A stretch of DNA of 64,000 nt, taken from Nitrosospira sp. Nsp2. GTDB taxonomy: Bacteria > Pseudomonadota > Gammaproteobacteria > Burkholderiales > Nitrosomonadaceae. Both the position numbers and the translations under genes were made by a program. Shown one piece after another: positions 1 to 8,333 of the stretch (position 1 is its first letter; every line of letters begins with the position of its first letter). The stretch is taken from the NCBI RefSeq assembly GCF_003050965.1, contig NZ_QAOU01000007.1, forward strand, positions 1 to 64,000, written 5' to 3'. The notes beneath the pieces were generated by a model. It was not told where the DNA came from. It ran no database searches and saw only the letters and a list, made by a program, of their open reading frames with translations.

Positions 1-133
1 TAAAACGCCGCATAGCCTAACCCGCATCCCCCTGTTGTGTCAAGAAAATTACAGGAGAATTACACAGGCCATCGTCCTCTATGCAAACGCTAAAACCTCG
101 TCCACATGGCCGTTTCAGGCGGCTTCTGTAGAA

Positions 134-167
134 AAAAGCGGCTTCAACTTTCGTTGAAGCCGCTTTT
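134..167 (-). terminator. Intrinsic terminator of nirK
   Basis: A perfect 15-bp stem (134-148 pairs with 153-167; left arm AAAAGCGGCTTCAAC) closes a 4-nt loop. A-rich and T-rich flanks on both sides give a U-run in either direction. It lies about 25 nt past the nirK stop, so it most likely ends nirK transcription, and it could also stop anything arriving from the left. Bases 1-133 contain nothing I recognise. Confidence 0.85.
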
Positions 168-192
168 CATTTTTGGAGCTTAAGCTTTGCTG

Positions 193-1293
193 CTAGTGAT
201 CCATTGCCGGGGTTGAATTCTCGTTTGGTTTCTTGAGTTGTATCATGAGATCGTCGTCCCATTTACCCTCGACATTCATGTGCGCTGCCGCACCCAGCAA
301 TACCGCCTCGATCAGGTTGTGGCTGAGGTACACATACAGGCCGGGTTGCTTGAATTCATACAACGCTGCACCCGCCGCACCGCCCGGGATGAACCAGGTT
401 TCCTGGTTGGTGATGGGGGGATCGCTGAATTTGCCCCCTTGCCATACCAGGTCGCCATGGCCACCAATCAGGTGAGGCCGCGAATCGCGGTTGGCCTGGG
501 AGTGGACGAACAGCACTTTCTCGCCCACTTTGGCCTTGAGTGCATTATCCCCGGTCAGAGCACCCACTGAGCCATTAAAGACAACATGAGTCGGGATAAG
601 TCCCTTGGACAGTTCCAGCATCTCATGCATGCCTTCGGCAGGGGAACCATAGGTCTTGAATTTGCCATCCGCACCCTTGGGCAGGTAGAGGTCCTGCTCG
701 CCGATGTAGTAGGCGCGGTCATAGCGCACAGGCTTGCCCTTGGCATCCTTCAGGCCGTCGCGTGGCAATACCATGATGGCTCCATTCATGCCGGAGATGA
801 CGTGAAACGGGATCATGGTGCCACCAGGCGCGCAGTGATAGACGAATACACCCGCCTTGATCGCCTTCCAGCGCACTACCACGTCTTCACCCGGTGCAAC
901 CAGGGTCAGGCCAGCGCTGCCTAGGGCGCCAGTGGCGGCGTGAAAGTCAACATTGTGCGACATGGTGCTGGTCTTGGGGTTGACCAGCGTCAGTTCCACA
1001 TAATCGCCTTCATGCACGACAATCAGCGGACCCGGAACGGTGCCATTGAATGTCAGCGCCCACATCTTGGTGCCATCCGGTGCAACATCCACCAGCTTCT
1101 CGATGGTTTCCATGCGAATCTTGACTACCTTGGGTCCGCCCTTGGCCACCTGGTCGTGCTTGGGCACAAACGGCGGCGCCACCAGTTCCTGGGTCACTAC
1201 GGGTAATTTGGAAACGTTGGTTGCCGCTACGGCCGGGGCAGCGCTTATGCATAGCAATCCCAGTCCGACAACCCCTTGAACAACTTTGTTCAT
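193..1293 (-). CDS. nirK: Copper-containing nitrite reductase
   Basis: This periplasmic enzyme reduces nitrite to nitric oxide. The 366-aa protein has an N-terminal signal peptide (about 1-23, ending AVAA) and two cupredoxin domains. Type 1 copper ligands are visible as H113, C154, H164 and M169. Type 2 copper ligands are H118, H153 and H325. The catalytic pair is D116 and H274 (in the [10 protein letters not shown] segment). The length matches class I NirK. In ammonia oxidisers NirK helps cope with nitrite and drives NO/N2O formation. The start has a strong ribosome site (GGAGGG about 6 nt upstream). The gene is monocistronic, with a terminator just after it. No nitrite-sensing NsrR-type site was recognised upstream. 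Confidence 0.95.
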   Translation of the reverse strand: MNKVVQGVVGLGLLCISAAPAVAATNVSKLPVVTQELVAPPFVPKHDQVAKGGPKVVKIRMETIEKLVDVAPDGTKMWALTFNGTVPGPLIVVHEGDYVELTLVNPKTSTMSHNVDFHAATGALGSAGLTLVAPGEDVVVRWKAIKAGVFVYHCAPGGTMIPFHVISGMNGAIMVLPRDGLKDAKGKPVRYDRAYYIGEQDLYLPKGADGKFKTYGSPAEGMHEMLELSKGLIPTHVVFNGSVGALTGDNALKAKVGEKVLFVHSQANRDSRPHLIGGHGDLVWQGGKFSDPPITNQETWFIPGGAAGAALYEFKQPGLYVYLSHNLIEAVLLGAAAHMNVEGKWDDDLMIQLKKPNENSTPAMDH

Positions 1294-1329
1294 GTCTTCC
1301 CTCCATATAATTGTTTATCACCGCGCATC

Positions 1330-1359
1330 ATCCTATGCGCCATTACATCTGCCGTTCAA
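1330..1359 (-). promoter_or_regulatory. Candidate sigma-70 promoter of nirK
   Basis: On the minus strand a TTGAAC -35-like box (1354-1359) and a TAGGAT -10-like box (1330-1335) are separated by 18 nt, and lie 37-66 nt before the nirK start. The match is moderate and was found by eye, so other promoters are possible. Confidence 0.35.
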
Positions 1360-1384
1360 TCCTGACTGCTCACCCTTTTCTGAA

Positions 1385-1557
1385 GAGCATCTCTAAAAAC
1401 TCAAACCCCGTCGCGCAACCTTCGCTGCCAGCACCACGCCCGCCAGGACGCCATCGTCCCGCAAAAATGCCGACGCAATATGTATTCACGGGGGGAGAAA
1501 AACATTTTTCCGAACAACAACGAGGTATGCGCGAATTTCGAATTTTTAGAGATGCCC
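1385..1557. mobile_element. MITE-like or IS-end remnant (about 170 bp)
   Basis: A perfect 13-bp inverted repeat, GCATCTCTAAAAA, is found at 1387-1399 and inverted at 1543-1555, bounding about 145 bp with no transposase. The left end reads GAGCATCTC and the right end (inverted) GGGCATCTC. IS5-like insertion sequences often have ends of this kind, but I could not assign a family. A clear target-site duplication is not visible. An open frame crosses it (1311-1733, plus strand) but resembles nothing and starts inside the nirK leader, so I do not call it a gene. The rest of the 1294-1769 gap shows only the nirK promoter candidate. Confidence 0.5.
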
Positions 1558-1769
1558 TTAAGAGCGAAGGCCCGGCAACTATACAGCTTTACAATTTACA
1601 TGTCCATGGAGAAAGTTACCGAAATAGCATTGATGTGAAAAGGGTTTTTCAAGGCGGTAAACCTTCTGTCATGAATATTCGGCATGGCGGGGCGTTCCAT
1701 AAATTCGACCTGAGGCCCCTTGCAAATGCCTAATCGGACGTCTAACGGATGCTAGGCTGGCTTGATGCA

Positions 1770-2642
1770 TCATCCACGGGCGCCATTGATATAAGCGGCA
1801 GTAAGTTCATGGGCGGGTGATTCAAATATCTGCCTACAATGTCCAAATTCTACCAGCTGTCCCGCATGGTCCCTGATCCAGAAGAATGCCGCATAGTTTG
1901 CGATACGGCGAGCCTGCGCCAGGTTATGCGTCACAATAACGATGGTGTAGCGCCCGCGTAAGCGCTCGATGAGATCTTCCACGACACCGGAGGCGATCGG
2001 GTCCAAGGCGCTGCATGGCTCATCCATAAGCAGAATCTGGGGATTTAATGCGAGTGCGCGCGCAATGCAAAGGCGTTGCTGCTGCCCACCTGACAGGCTG
2101 AGCGCGGAAGTATGCAGCCGGTCATGCACCTCTTCCCACAACCCGACATCCTGCAAGACGCGCTGTATGATGGCATCCGCTTCGCTGCGCCGGGTAATGC
2201 CATGTTCGCGCAAAGGCAACTCGATATTGCGATGGATTGAGAGCGGGAAAGGCGCGGGCTTCTGGAAGACCATGCCGATCTTCCGCCGTAGCACGCGCAA
2301 ATCGCACGCGGGATCATGGATATCGCAATTATCAATGCGAATACGGCCTGTGATCCGGCAACCGGGGATCAGATCGGTGAGCCGGTTGAGCGAGGACAGG
2401 AAACTGGTTTTCCCACACCCGGAAGGACCGATCAGAGCAGTGATGCATCCGCGATAGATATTCAGGGAGAGGCTTTCCAATGCGGTCCTCGCCCCATAGC
2501 TAAGAGAGAAGTTCTCCACCTCGATCACGGGCTGAGGTTCGCAACATGCCGGACCCAACTGCATGGGTCCTAGGGTATACGCGTCGTCCTGGCCGATGAA
2601 GTGGCCCGACGCCGTTGTGCTGGATCGGCGTTTTATGTTCAT
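1770..2642 (-). CDS. pstB: Phosphate ABC transporter ATP-binding protein PstB
   Basis: This is the cytoplasmic ATPase of the high-affinity phosphate importer PstSCAB. In the 290-aa protein Walker A is GPSGCGKT (72-79), the ABC signature is LSGGQQQ (183-189), and Walker B runs into MDEPCSALDP (206-215), the PstB form of the D-loop. The first 35 residues are an N-terminal extension compared with typical PstB of about 255-260 aa. The start overlaps the pstA stop by 4 nt (ATGA), so the two are translationally coupled. It is the last gene of the run, and the usual phoU does not follow. Confidence 0.95.
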   Translation of the reverse strand: MNIKRRSSTTASGHFIGQDDAYTLGPMQLGPACCEPQPVIEVENFSLSYGARTALESLSLNIYRGCITALIGPSGCGKTSFLSSLNRLTDLIPGCRITGRIRIDNCDIHDPACDLRVLRRKIGMVFQKPAPFPLSIHRNIELPLREHGITRRSEADAIIQRVLQDVGLWEEVHDRLHTSALSLSGGQQQRLCIARALALNPQILLMDEPCSALDPIASGVVEDLIERLRGRYTIVIVTHNLAQARRIANYAAFFWIRDHAGQLVEFGHCRQIFESPAHELTAAYINGARG

Positions 2643-3523
2643 TCCGGTGCTATCTTTCCTCGTTGCCAGCCTGCTGCCAGCTTCATCGCAAGGAGGTTGA
2701 TGAGCAGCAGCGCAGCGATCAGCACCAGTGCAGAGGCATGAGCGGGCGCGTCCCCGCCCGGAACATTCATTGATAAATCGAAGATATGCACTGCCAGCGT
2801 ACGCCCGGAATCGAGCAGGGACCCGGGCATGCGATCGACATATCCGCTGGTAAATAATAAAGCCGCGGTTTCTGCCATGGCGCGGCCGATCCCCAGGAGC
2901 AACCCGGCTACCAGCGCAGGAGCCGCGGCGGGTAGCAACACATGATACAAGGTTCCTGCGCGCGACATGCCCAACGCCACGGCTGATGAACGGTAGGTGT
3001 CCGGCACGGCACGCAAACCCGCCTCGGCGGTGCTGACAAGAATGGGCAGTAGCATGCAGGCCAGGGTCAGCCCTCCGGACAAAATGGAAAACCCGAGACC
3101 GAGATAGATGCTAAAAAAAATATTGCCGAACAGGCCAAAGACGATGGAGGGTACTGCGGCAAGAATCTGCAGACTGTAGCGCACTGTGTAGCCGAAGCGG
3201 CTGCGAGCCGATAGATATTCGGCAAGCATGACAGCCGCAGCCCAGCCTAGCGGTAGAGCCACAACCAAAGCGGTCAGGAGGACCAGGGTGGTGGAGACCA
3301 GGATGGAGTTGATGCCGCCGCCTCGCCCGGCGTTCTGCGGGGGGTCCATGATGAAGCTCCAGGAAAGATGTTCAATCCCACCGCGCACAAGATCGCCGAG
3401 TATCCACAGAAATACGCCGCTGACCAGAAAAGCGACAGCATATACGGTCCATCCCGCCATCCGGTCCCGCCGATCATTGCCGAGCGGCACAGCCGTTGCC
3501 CAGGCTGTTTCAGCTTGTCCCAT
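2639..3523 (-). CDS. pstA: Phosphate ABC transporter permease PstA
   Basis: An inner-membrane permease subunit of the Pst phosphate importer that pairs with PstC. The 294-aa protein has about six hydrophobic segments. The cytoplasmic coupling loop of binding-protein-dependent permeases is visible around the ALGMSRAGTLYHVLLPAA segment, followed by the GRAMAETAALLFTSG stretch typical of PstA. It overlaps the pstC end by 14 nt and the pstB start by 4 nt, so it sits in a tight operon. Confidence 0.93.
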   Translation of the reverse strand: MGQAETAWATAVPLGNDRRDRMAGWTVYAVAFLVSGVFLWILGDLVRGGIEHLSWSFIMDPPQNAGRGGGINSILVSTTLVLLTALVVALPLGWAAAVMLAEYLSARSRFGYTVRYSLQILAAVPSIVFGLFGNIFFSIYLGLGFSILSGGLTLACMLLPILVSTAEAGLRAVPDTYRSSAVALGMSRAGTLYHVLLPAAAPALVAGLLLGIGRAMAETAALLFTSGYVDRMPGSLLDSGRTLAVHIFDLSMNVPGGDAPAHASALVLIAALLLINLLAMKLAAGWQRGKIAPE

Positions 3524-4394
3524 GCCAGCTCCTTCCCAGCCGCGCTGCGGCGCTCCATAGCGTGATCACCAGCACCATGAGCGCCAAGCCCGACACGAAC
3601 AAAGCAGCTCTGTGGTCGCTTACGGCGTATGGCATTTCCAATGCAATATTAGCGGCGAGCGTTCGTACCGGGTCGTACACGCTGGACGCGTGCTGCACTA
3701 CATTCCCCGTTACCATCAACACAGCCATGGTTTCCCCGATGGCACGTCCGGCCGCAAGGATAACGCCCGCAGTGATGCCCATCCTCGCCGTTGGCAGAGC
3801 CACGCCGCGAATGATGCCCCAACGCGACATGCCCAGCGCGGCCGCGCCGCGCAGGTATTCATCGGGCACAGCCAGCAGCGCCGCGTGCGCCGTAAGCGCG
3901 ATGGTGGGTAGAATCATTAACGTCAGCACCAGGATCCCCGCCAGCAAACTGGCGCCCGGGGGGTGCAATTGATTAATCAGCGGCACCAGGGTGGTCAATC
4001 CCCAGAAGCCATAGACCACTGAGGGAACGCCCGCGAGCAATTCGACCAGACGCCGGTAAATGCCGGCGATCTGGGGCGGCGCGTAGTACGCGACAAATAA
4101 CGCAGAGGCTATGCCAAGTGGCGTCGCCAGCAATAACGCCCCTCCTGCGGCGTAAAGCGTGCCCGACAGCATAGGCGCGAGGTTATATGCCCTTTCCGTG
4201 GGCTGCCACGAGGGGTCAGTGACAAAGCGCACCGGCTGGATGTCCCTGAGAAGAGACGAGGACTCGGCCAGAAGGAAGAAAAGGATCAGCAGCACCAAGC
4301 CGGCCGCGATACCGGAGGCTATTCGCAGCAGCCAGAGAAACAGCGCGTCAATCGACGGTGACGGGAACGAAATATTGGGCTTCGACCAGGTCAT
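3510..4394 (-). CDS. pstC: Phosphate ABC transporter permease PstC
   Basis: The second permease subunit of the Pst importer. The 294-aa protein has a coupling loop in the ALGMSRWGIIRGVALP segment and the PstC-like GRAIGETMAVLMVTGN motif, with about six transmembrane segments. The ATG at 4394 lies 47 nt inside the end of pstS. It has a clear ribosome site (GGAGG 4-5 nt before the ATG) and no alternative ATG fits near the pstS stop, so the long overlap looks real. Confidence 0.93.
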   Translation of the reverse strand: MTWSKPNISFPSPSIDALFLWLLRIASGIAAGLVLLILFFLLAESSSLLRDIQPVRFVTDPSWQPTERAYNLAPMLSGTLYAAGGALLLATPLGIASALFVAYYAPPQIAGIYRRLVELLAGVPSVVYGFWGLTTLVPLINQLHPPGASLLAGILVLTLMILPTIALTAHAALLAVPDEYLRGAAALGMSRWGIIRGVALPTARMGITAGVILAAGRAIGETMAVLMVTGNVVQHASSVYDPVRTLAANIALEMPYAVSDHRAALFVSGLALMVLVITLWSAAARLGRSWHGTS

Positions 4395-5166
4395 GAACCT
4401 CCATGGAACGTGCGAAATCGATGAACTCCCGGGCCAGCCCTCCCGGCACAGCCCGTGTTACCAGATTCAGCGGCCGCGATAGCGGAAAAGTACCATTACG
4501 GACATTCGCCACCGTAGCAGCGACACCATCGAGCGGCAACAGCTTGATTGGCGTCCCATGCTTTGCTTCGTATGCGGCAGCGCCTATTGAAACGTAGCCG
4601 ATTGCATTCCGGTTGCCCGCAACAGTTTTTATCCCCTGGGAGTTGTCGCCGATGATTACATGCGGCTTAACTTCGCTGTTCTTTAGATTAAGATAGTTCA
4701 AAAACAGCTCAAGCGTGGAACGTCCCTCGGCTTTGTTGACCACGGTAATAGGCGAATTCACCCCTCCCACTTCCTTCCAGTTCACAATTTTTCCGGTATA
4801 AATATCGATAAGCTGGCGCCGATTTAACACTACGGCGGGGTTGCTGGCGTGCACAATAACTGCAACCCCATCCAACGCGATAGTGTGGGTGCGCAAACCC
4901 CGCTCTTCCGGCTTCAGGTCGCGCGATACCATGCCGATGTCGGCAGTCCCATTGCGGACATCGTTAATCCCCCGCGAAGAACCACCGGTCTGCACATCTA
5001 TTCGTGTTCCAGGATGCCGTGATTCGAACCGCCGAGCGATCTCCCCAGCTAAGGGCGCTATTGTGCTGGCACCTGTCAACACCAGTTTTTGTGCTGCAGT
5101 GTTCCCCACTGGGCTCCACCAAAGTCCCGCGGTAAACATTACTGCGCTCGCCATTGCAAGTTTCAT
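4348..5166 (-). CDS. pstS: Phosphate ABC transporter substrate-binding protein PstS
   Basis: A periplasmic phosphate-binding protein of the Pst system. The 272 aa include a signal peptide (about 1-24). Phosphate-contact segments typical of PstS-like proteins are visible: GASTIAPL, GGSSRGINDVRNGTADIGMVSR, and the AEGRSTLELF segment. This is the shorter PBP-like type rather than the 340-aa E. coli type. It begins only 12 nt after the flavin disulfide reductase gene, so it is probably cotranscribed with it. No Pho box was seen directly before it. Confidence 0.9.
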   Translation of the reverse strand: MKLAMASAVMFTAGLWWSPVGNTAAQKLVLTGASTIAPLAGEIARRFESRHPGTRIDVQTGGSSRGINDVRNGTADIGMVSRDLKPEERGLRTHTIALDGVAVIVHASNPAVVLNRRQLIDIYTGKIVNWKEVGGVNSPITVVNKAEGRSTLELFLNYLNLKNSEVKPHVIIGDNSQGIKTVAGNRNAIGYVSIGAAAYEAKHGTPIKLLPLDGVAATVANVRNGTFPLSRPLNLVTRAVPGGLAREFIDFARSMEVHDLVEAQYFVPVTVD

Positions 5167-5178
5167 GTCCCTTTCCCC

Positions 5179-7311
5179 CTATCCTCGCCGCCAGGCGTGG
5201 TATTTTTCCACCCAATCAAGCAACCGGCCGGGCACATGCTCGCGCCTCCACTGTCCCGCAGCATACTTGTTCGCCTCGGACCAGGTCGGGTATGTATGAA
5301 TCGTCCCAAGGATCTTGTTGAGGCCAAGGCCCTGTTTCATGGCGAGAACGAATTCCGCCAGCAGATCGCTGGCCCGTTCACCGACAATGGTGACCCCCAG
5401 AATGCGATCGCTGCCCGGCGGGGTAAGAACTTTCACAAACCCGTACGCCGCTTCATCCGTGATGGCGCGGTCGAGTTCTTTCAGGCTGTAGCGTGTTACC
5501 TCACATTTGATATCGCGTTTGCCGGCTTCCGCCTCAGATAATCCGACCCGCGCGAGCTCCGGGTGGGTAAATGTGGTCCATGGAATGACCGAGTAGTCCA
5601 CCTTGAAGCGTTTCACGCCGCCAAATAAAGCGTTTACAGACGCGTACCATCCCTGGTGCCCCGCAACGTGGGTAAACTGATAAGGCCCGGCCACATCGCC
5701 GCAGGCATAGATGTTGGGATAAAGCGTCTGCAACCACGCATCGGTCTCAACGTTACCCTTCTTTGAAACCGGAATTCCCAACTCTTCCAGACCGAACCCT
5801 TTGGTATAAGCCATTCTTCCTACTGCGCACAGCATGGCATCAAAAGGTAGCGTTTTTTCAGTTCCATCCTGCTGACGCACGATCAATTGCTGTTCCCCTG
5901 CTTCGTATTCGCAACGAATAGCATCAGTTTGGGTTAACAAACGGACACCGTCGGCGCGCAATGCCGCTTCAATCAGCGCAACAGCATCCGCGTCCTCTCG
6001 CGTCAGCAAATCGTGATTGGCTACCAGCATCACCTCACAATCCAGGAGAGCGAATGCCTGTGCCAATTCACAGCCAATAGGACCGCCGCCTAACACAATC
6101 AGCCGTTCGGGACGCTCTGTGAGAGACCAGATTGTGTCTGATGTATAATAGCGCGCGCGCTCCAAGCCCGGGATGGATGGGATGATGGGGCGGGAGCCGG
6201 TAGCCAGGACAATCGCGCGGGTTGTGATGGATCGACCGTTGACCTCTACCGTCCACGGAGAGGTAATGCGCGCCCTGCCGGCGATGACCTCCACCCCTAG
6301 TTCGGTGTAGCGCTGGGCGGAGTCGTGGGGTTCGACCGTTTGTATGACTCGGCGCACACGAGCCAATATGTCAGCGAAACTGTATTCGACGGTTGCGTGC
6401 GCGATGCCCAACTCGTTAGCGTGTCGGGCGTGCCGCAGGAACGCAGCAGACCGGATCAGTGCCTTGGAAGGGACACAACCAAAATTAAGACAATCTCCGC
6501 CCATCTTGTTTGCTTCAATAAGTGTCACCTTTGCGCGCGTAGCGGCTGCGACATAGGACGTTACCAGGCCGGCGGCCCCCGCGCCGATGACGACGAGATT
6601 ACGCTCGAATCGCGTTGGCTTGGCCCACTTTTTGGCTCCCATTCTGCTCATCCTCACACGTCCGATACCCCACCGCGCCAGCCAGGGAAATACGGCCAGC
6701 AACGCGAGGGAACCGATCAGCCCGGGAGAAAGGAGCCCCGAAAGACTGGTAAGCGAACCCAGCTGGGTTCCGGCATTAACATAAACCGCGGTGCCCGCCA
6801 TCATGCCCAACAGGCTGACCCAAAAGAAAGTGCGGGTTCGGATGGCCGTCAGTCCCATTAGCAGATTAATCATGAAGAAGGGAAAGATAGGCATCAGGCG
6901 CAACGTGAAGAGATAAAATGCGCCGTCCCGCTTGATGCCTTCGTCGATCACCGCCATGCGCCCACCGAAGCGCTTCTGGACCGCATCGCGAAACACGTAC
7001 CGGGCGACCCAGAACGCGAGCGTCGCCCCAATACTCGCGGAAATGACCGCTACCGGGATCCCGACCAACAACCCGAAAATCGCGCCGCCCGCCAGAGTCA
7101 TTACCGCAGCTCCAGGCAGGGAAAGGGCAGCGATAAGGATATAGACGATCGCGTAAAATCCTATTATGCGCAATGGCTGCGCCCGATAGGCCTGCTGCAG
7201 TTCATCGCGACTGTTCTTGAGGGTTTCGAGGGTAATGAAACGCTGGAGATCAAAAGCAAAAAACAATCCGCCCAGCAATACCAGCACTAAGAGCAACCAC
7301 CAGCGTTTCAT
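5179..7311 (-). CDS. VTT-domain membrane protein fused to FAD-dependent disulfide oxidoreductase
   Basis: A 710-aa fusion. Residues 1-215 are a TVP38/TMEM64 (VTT/DedA-like) membrane domain with several hydrophobic segments and the LSLPGAAVMTLAGGAIFG and RLMPIFPFFMINLLMGL family motifs. From about 238 onward it is a class I flavoprotein disulfide reductase of the mercuric/lipoamide reductase type. It has the FAD dinucleotide fold VIGAGAAG, redox cysteines C274 and C279 (GGDCLNFGCVPSK), the NAD(P)H site LGGGPIGCELA, a second FAD motif YACGDVAG, and a C-terminal HTYPTWSE in place of the usual active-site HxHPT. No N-terminal HMA domain and no C-terminal Cys pair of MerA are seen, so mercury reduction is unlikely. 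The substrate is unknown; the context suggests an arsenic, selenium or thiol substrate. Confidence 0.88.
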   Translation of the reverse strand: MKRWWLLLVLVLLGGLFFAFDLQRFITLETLKNSRDELQQAYRAQPLRIIGFYAIVYILIAALSLPGAAVMTLAGGAIFGLLVGIPVAVISASIGATLAFWVARYVFRDAVQKRFGGRMAVIDEGIKRDGAFYLFTLRLMPIFPFFMINLLMGLTAIRTRTFFWVSLLGMMAGTAVYVNAGTQLGSLTSLSGLLSPGLIGSLALLAVFPWLARWGIGRVRMSRMGAKKWAKPTRFERNLVVIGAGAAGLVTSYVAAATRAKVTLIEANKMGGDCLNFGCVPSKALIRSAAFLRHARHANELGIAHATVEYSFADILARVRRVIQTVEPHDSAQRYTELGVEVIAGRARITSPWTVEVNGRSITTRAIVLATGSRPIIPSIPGLERARYYTSDTIWSLTERPERLIVLGGGPIGCELAQAFALLDCEVMLVANHDLLTREDADAVALIEAALRADGVRLLTQTDAIRCEYEAGEQQLIVRQQDGTEKTLPFDAMLCAVGRMAYTKGFGLEELGIPVSKKGNVETDAWLQTLYPNIYACGDVAGPYQFTHVAGHQGWYASVNALFGGVKRFKVDYSVIPWTTFTHPELARVGLSEAEAGKRDIKCEVTRYSLKELDRAITDEAAYGFVKVLTPPGSDRILGVTIVGERASDLLAEFVLAMKQGLGLNKILGTIHTYPTWSEANKYAAGQWRREHVPGRLLDWVEKYHAWRRG

Positions 7312-7367
7312 CCCGAGCGCCTTTAAAGAACAATCTTCGCGGAGAAGGGGGTCTGACGGGCCTCGCC

Positions 7368-8333
7368 TTAATCAACATTCCGCTTCATTTCGCTGCACGA
7401 CGCGCCGTATTTAAAACAACTAAAGCATCGATGATGCTTCATGCTTACAGGCATTTGCAGGGCTTCGGTCAGCGTTTGCGCAAGAACGTAATCGGGGTCG
7501 TCATCCACTAGCGTACACGCGTAAACATACATGCTGCCGTCCCTTTTGACCACCATCTTGCTGAAGGAACACATGAACGACCGTCTTGTCTCTTCAGTAT
7601 GGAATTCGGTCATGCAGCGTCCTGTAATCTCCGGCACTGCCACCTGCGTCTCCGGGGGATGAAATTCCGGAAACTCGACCAGCGTCAACTGCTCGGGTAA
7701 CCCCGCGGAGCGAAAAACCTCTGCAAAGCCACCTGCCACCACATCCCCTGCCATGTCGGGCAGCTTTTGGTGCGCCACGGAAACATGAAAACCCATGCCG
7801 TGGAGCTCGCGCAAACCTTTCACCGCCTGGGCAAACATGCCTTCTCCACGGGCTGCGTCGTGGCGTGCGGGATCCGCATAGTCGAGGCTTACGCGGAAAT
7901 GCAGTTCGCCTGAATGGTTGCGTAACGGTTTTAAGTGCTTGAGGCGTTTTATCAATGGCTCAGTCGCGTTCGTCAGCACCAGGCAGGGGCGGTGCCGCAA
8001 TGCATAATCCAGGATGCGTATGATGTCCTTATTGACGAAAGGCTCCCCGCCGGTGAAGGAAAACTGCTTGACACCCAGGCTGAGCGCTTCATCGATATAG
8101 GGAGTCGCGTCCTCGAAACGCAACAGTTGCAAGCGCTCGTCGCCCGGCTTCGAGCCTTCCAGGCAGAAAGGGCAGGACAAGTTGCAGGCCGTGCCGGTGT
8201 GAAACCAGAGTTCGTCCAGCGCATGCGCTTGGATAACGCCACGCGGTTCGCCGCTCCGGGTTAGCAACCAGTCTTGGGAACGGGCAGATGCCGCCGCTTC
8301 ATGCCCTGGCCGCATGCCCATGCCTAGCAGCAT
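7368..8333 (-). CDS. Radical SAM protein with C-terminal Cys motif, next to arsM
   Basis: The 321-aa protein contains the SAM-cleaving [4Fe-4S] motif C50-x3-C54-x2-C57 (ACNLSCPFC) and the GGEP motif that binds SAM. A C-terminal SPASM/twitch-like cysteine set includes C303, C306 and C313 with upstream cysteines in MCSF and YAC. It does not look like the ArsS family (no LLCNQTCRHCH-type motif or DUF3641 tail seen). The start overlaps the arsM stop by 10 nt (ATGCTGCTAG), so the two are coupled. By context it may modify a methylated arsenic or selenium compound, or a small peptide or sugar; this is inference. An internal ATG at codon 5 or 7 is possible. Confidence 0.8.
   Translation of the reverse strand: MLLGMGMRPGHEAAASARSQDWLLTRSGEPRGVIQAHALDELWFHTGTACNLSCPFCLEGSKPGDERLQLLRFEDATPYIDEALSLGVKQFSFTGGEPFVNKDIIRILDYALRHRPCLVLTNATEPLIKRLKHLKPLRNHSGELHFRVSLDYADPARHDAARGEGMFAQAVKGLRELHGMGFHVSVAHQKLPDMAGDVVAGGFAEVFRSAGLPEQLTLVEFPEFHPPETQVAVPEITGRCMTEFHTEETRRSFMCSFSKMVVKRDGSMYVYACTLVDDDPDYVLAQTLTEALQMPVSMKHHRCFSCFKYGASCSEMKRNVD

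Noticed and set aside
1311-1733. 140-aa open frame on the plus strand between nirK and pstB
   Set aside because: It starts within the nirK leader and runs over the MITE-like repeat, with no ribosome site, signal or family resemblance.
5000-5040. GATTCGAACC, resembling a tRNA T-loop
   Set aside because: It lies inside pstS coding sequence and no cloverleaf forms around it.
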